The translations under genes and the position numbers were made by a program. A stretch of DNA of 64,000 bases, taken from Polymorphobacter fuscus. GTDB taxonomy: Bacteria > Pseudomonadota > Alphaproteobacteria > Sphingomonadales > Sphingomonadaceae. The notes beneath the pieces were generated by a model. That model had not been told where the DNA came from. It saw only the letters and a list, made by a program, of their open reading frames with translations, and did not search any database. This document shows positions 61,918 through 64,000 of the stretch, one piece after another (position 1 is the first letter of the stretch; each line of letters starts with the position of its first letter). The stretch spans positions 1,054,001-1,118,000 of the forward strand of contig NZ_JAATJI010000001.1 of NCBI RefSeq assembly GCF_011927825.1, written 5' to 3'.

Positions 61918-63044
61918 CGTCCCGCCTCCAGCCCCAGCAGGGCGCGTTTTTCGGGGTCGGTCAGGAACGCCGCCGCCGAAACCTGCGCCCACAACCGCTC
62001 GCGATCTTCGGACAGCGCCGGCACCGCATCGCGGTCGACGCTGATCTCCAGCCCCGGCCACCAGTGGCGCAGATGCGCCGACAACGCCGCCAGGATGCGC
62101 CCCGTCAGCGGCAGCAGCGTCAGCCGCCAAAGTGCCACATTGGCTTCCTTGTAATTGGCATAGGTCGCATCGCCGGGCAGGCCGAGCAGGAGCGGCGGCA
62201 CCCCGAAGGCGAGCGCGATCTCCCGCGCCGCCGTGTCGCGCGCCCGGGCAAAATCCATCTCCGCCGGCGTCAGGCTCATCGCCTGCCAGCTCAGGCCGCC
62301 TTCCAGCAGCATCGGCCGCCCGGCGTTGGCGGCGCCGCCGAAACCCGTTTCCATCTCGGCCCGCAACCGCTCGAACTGGTCGGGCGACAGGCTCGACCCG
62401 TCACCCGGCTGGTACACCAGCGCCCCCGACGGCCGCGCCGCATTGTCGAGCAGCGCGCGGTTCCACTTCGCCGCGGCGTTGTGGACCTCCACCGCCCCCG
62501 CCGCCGCGCCCAGGCAGCCGGCGCCATAATGGTCGTCGAGCGGGTGATAGCCGCGAATGTGCAGCAACCCCGCCCGGTCGCCCTGCGCCTGCGCCGGGTA
62601 TCGCGTCACCGATGCCCCCGCCCGGTACAGATAGGCCGCCGGCCAACCCTGGCCATCGGCCTCCACCGTCACCCGCTCCGGCCGCAACGCGAACAGCGCC
62701 GCCGGCAGGCCATCCGGCCCCGTCGCTGCCTCCACATAGGCATTGCCGTGCAGCAGCAACTGCGCCGCCAGCGTCTCCAGCAGCCCCGGGCCGGACGCCC
62801 CGAACCCCGTCGACGCCAGCAGCGCCAGCGCCGCATGGCCGGGCGGGTTGGATACCAGCGGCGCCCCGCCCGCGCCTTCGCTGATCAACCGTATCGCCCG
62901 CGCCGCCACCGGATTGGCGAGGTACGAATCGCGCACCTGCGCCTCATACCCCCGCGCCCCGTCCCCGCTCTGGAACGGCGTCGCCCAGGTCGGAATGCGC
63001 GGGCCCGGCGCAGCACTTTTGGTCCGCCAGAATGGCAGTTTCAT
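61914..63044 (-). CDS. HK97-family portal protein (gp3)
   Basis: 376 residues from the ATG at 63044 with AAGGAGAGCGAC upstream. The portal forms the dodecameric DNA gate. It shows SYLANPVAARAIRLISEGAG, LLLHGNAYVEA, DDHYGAGCLGAAAGAVEVHN, WNRALLDNAARPSGALVYQP and GVPPLLLGLPGDATYANYKE, typical of HK97-like portals. It follows the terminase gene after an 85-base gap that holds a palindromic repeat. Confidence 0.94.
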   Translation of the reverse strand: MKLPFWRTKSAAPGPRIPTWATPFQSGDGARGYEAQVRDSYLANPVAARAIRLISEGAGGAPLVSNPPGHAALALLASTGFGASGPGLLETLAAQLLLHGNAYVEAATGPDGLPAALFALRPERVTVEADGQGWPAAYLYRAGASVTRYPAQAQGDRAGLLHIRGYHPLDDHYGAGCLGAAAGAVEVHNAAAKWNRALLDNAARPSGALVYQPGDGSSLSPDQFERLRAEMETGFGGAANAGRPMLLEGGLSWQAMSLTPAEMDFARARDTAAREIALAFGVPPLLLGLPGDATYANYKEANVALWRLTLLPLTGRILAALSAHLRHWWPGLEISVDRDAVPALSEDRERLWAQVSAAAFLTDPEKRALLGLEAGR

Positions 63045-63069
63045 GTCGCTCTCCTTTGACGGGAAAAGG

Positions 63070-63103
63070 GCCTCCGGCGGGCAGGGCCGGCGGCCCTGCA
63101 CCC
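63070..63103. repeat. Dispersed 34-base palindromic repeat, copy 2
   Basis: The same element as at 45708-45741, with one difference (GGC instead of AGC in the loop). Inner arms are GCAGGGCC and GGCCCTGC (63081-63099). It lies between the terminase and portal genes, and on the minus strand it is followed shortly by TTTT, so it could attenuate transcription. Confidence 0.85.
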
Positions 63104-63129
63104 ATTCATTCTGTTTTCGGCGGCGATGC

Positions 63130-64000
63130 CTACAACCCCCGCACCCCCGGCCGTGCCGGCCGATCGCCCAGCATCAGCGCCGTCAGCGCCCACACCAGCG
63201 CATCCGCCCGGTCGGGCGACGCCCCCGGCCCGGCATAGACGCCGCTGGCGAGCAGCCCGCACAGCTGGTCCTCCAGCGCCGGAAACGCCCCGACATGGAC
63301 GACACGTCCTTCACCATATAGGCTCGCCACCGGCTCGGCCCTTGCCACCTTGCCGCGCGCCGCGCGCACCGCCTGCACCGGCAGCGCCGTGTCGATAGCC
63401 TTCAGCACCGCCGTCACCATGTCGCCGCCGTTGTTGACCTCGGCGACCACCTTGTCGGCGCCCCATCGCTCCGCCGCCGCCACCACCGCCCGCGCCCAGC
63501 CTTCCGGCCGCACGCCCGCCACGCTGGCATCGGCGAGCACATGGCCCAGGCCATCGGCGCCCAGCCCCACCGCCACGATCCCGCAAACACCATTGGCACC
63601 GCCCGCCGGCGGATCGACCCCGATGATGATCCGCACCAGCGCCGGCACAACGCTTCGCCGCTGCCGCTCGATCAGCGCCCGGGTCCACAGCGCCCCGGCA
63701 ATGTCGTCGACGATTTCGCCCTCCAGCTCCTGCCGCCCGGTGGCCGAGCCGCCATAGCGCCGCTGCAGCGTGTCGATGAACGTCGCCGACAGATTGGCGG
63801 CGTTGTCGCGCATGGCCCCGCGCGTCACCACCACCCCGGGTTCGCCCAGCAAATCCTTCAACCAGGCGAAGGGCAGCGGCGTCGTCGTCAGCAACAGCCG
63901 CGGGTGCGCCCCCAGCCGCGTCGCCAGCCGCAAATTGGTCAGCGTCGCTTCGGCGCGCGGCCAGTGGGCGAATTCATCGCCCCAGGCAAAATCGAACTGC
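63130..64000 (-). CDS. Terminase large subunit (gp2), C-terminal part
   Basis: The frame is open to the right window edge, so about 289 C-terminal residues are seen. The subunit cuts and packages DNA. Just inside the edge, FDFAWGDEFAHWP is the Walker B/catalytic acid region, then LLLTTTPLPFAWLKDLL is the coupling (motif C-type) strand. The nuclease domain starts at RIIIGVDPPAGG with its first aspartate, and continues to DKVVAEVNNGGDMV and DRADALVWALTALML, whose last aspartate completes the metal site. The linker carries ELEGEIVDDIAGALWTRALI. This matches GTA gp2 and HK97-like terminases. The N-terminal ATPase motif is outside the window. Confidence 0.92.
   Translation of the reverse strand, partial: QFDFAWGDEFAHWPRAEATLTNLRLATRLGAHPRLLLTTTPLPFAWLKDLLGEPGVVVTRGAMRDNAANLSATFIDTLQRRYGGSATGRQELEGEIVDDIAGALWTRALIERQRRSVVPALVRIIIGVDPPAGGANGVCGIVAVGLGADGLGHVLADASVAGVRPEGWARAVVAAAERWGADKVVAEVNNGGDMVTAVLKAIDTALPVQAVRAARGKVARAEPVASLYGEGRVVHVGAFPALEDQLCGLLASGVYAGPGASPDRADALVWALTALMLGDRPARPGVRGL

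Noticed and set aside
47286..64000. Interpretation as an ordinary prophage
   Set aside because: No integrase, repressor, replication, lysis or attachment site is seen. The gene order from terminase to tail tip follows RcGTA, including the GTA-typical gp10 and gp10.1 genes. A remnant prophage cannot be fully excluded because the right end is outside the window.
1..64000. CRISPR arrays, insertion sequences and rRNA genes
   Set aside because: No regularly spaced direct repeats, transposase genes or rRNA sequences were found on either strand.

Overview
The window is GC-rich chromosomal DNA with no insertion sequence, integrase or CRISPR array. Its gene content points to a pigmented, flagellated alphaproteobacterium of the order Sphingomonadales: zeaxanthin-type carotenoid genes (crtZ, crtB, crtY), a very large TonB-dependent receptor, Tat-exported catabolic enzymes, isoquinoline-1-oxidoreductase-type molybdoenzyme subunits and a gene transfer agent (GTA) head-tail cluster of the Rhodobacter capsulatus (RcGTA) type. 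No 16S rRNA lies in the window, so the genus cannot be fixed.

Layout. (1) 1-3.8 kb, plus strand: flagellar genes flgK (5' end cut), flgL, motA, motB. (2) 3.8-6.4 kb, minus: a two-gene molybdenum hydroxylase. (3) 6.8-15.8 kb, plus: TonB-dependent receptor, exported DapA-like lyase, PQQ dehydrogenase, cytochrome c, NHL-repeat protein and exported class V aminotransferase. This looks like a periplasmic uptake and oxidation module of unknown substrate. (4) 15.9-20.0 kb: membrane glycosyltransferase, tRNA-Ser(GGA), and a 728-residue flagellin with its terminator. (5) 20.1-30.8 kb: RNA pseudouridine synthase; an acylase/S9 peptidase/RpiR-regulator row; an atypical response regulator; a glycosyltransferase/metallophosphoesterase pair; a TlpA-like protein; queE. 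(6) 30.8-37 kb, minus: argD, argF, hslO, queC and queE run in one direction, many with overlapping ends. DUF885 protein and queF lie upstream. Together queC, queE and queF cover three steps of preQ1/queuosine synthesis. (7) 37-47 kb: sulfurtransferase, cystathionine beta-lyase, DUF4105 protein, small lipoprotein, crtZ, then crtB/crtY facing a cytochrome P450/hydrolase pair, and an OmpA-family porin.

(8) 47.3-64 kb is the GTA cluster, all on the minus strand and read from right to left. The order is terminase (cut by the window edge), portal, small membrane protein, prohead protease, major capsid protein, large beta-helix-like protein, two small phage-like proteins, head-tail connector, head closure, a small extra gene, tail terminator, major tail protein, two tail chaperones, short tape measure, a TIM-barrel/DUF2460 fusion, DUF2163 hub, NlpC/P60 peptidase, tail-tip protein and DUF2793 protein. 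The order is that of RcGTA, and the gp10 and gp10.1 genes are GTA-typical. The departures are the most interesting part of the window: a putative receptor-binding cassette inserted behind the capsid gene, a strong hairpin terminator between the two, a large TIM-barrel-like domain on the distal tail protein instead of on the tail-tip protein, and palindromic repeats between structural genes.

Most adjacent same-strand genes are coupled by ATGA, GTGA or TGATG overlaps, which I used to settle many start codons.
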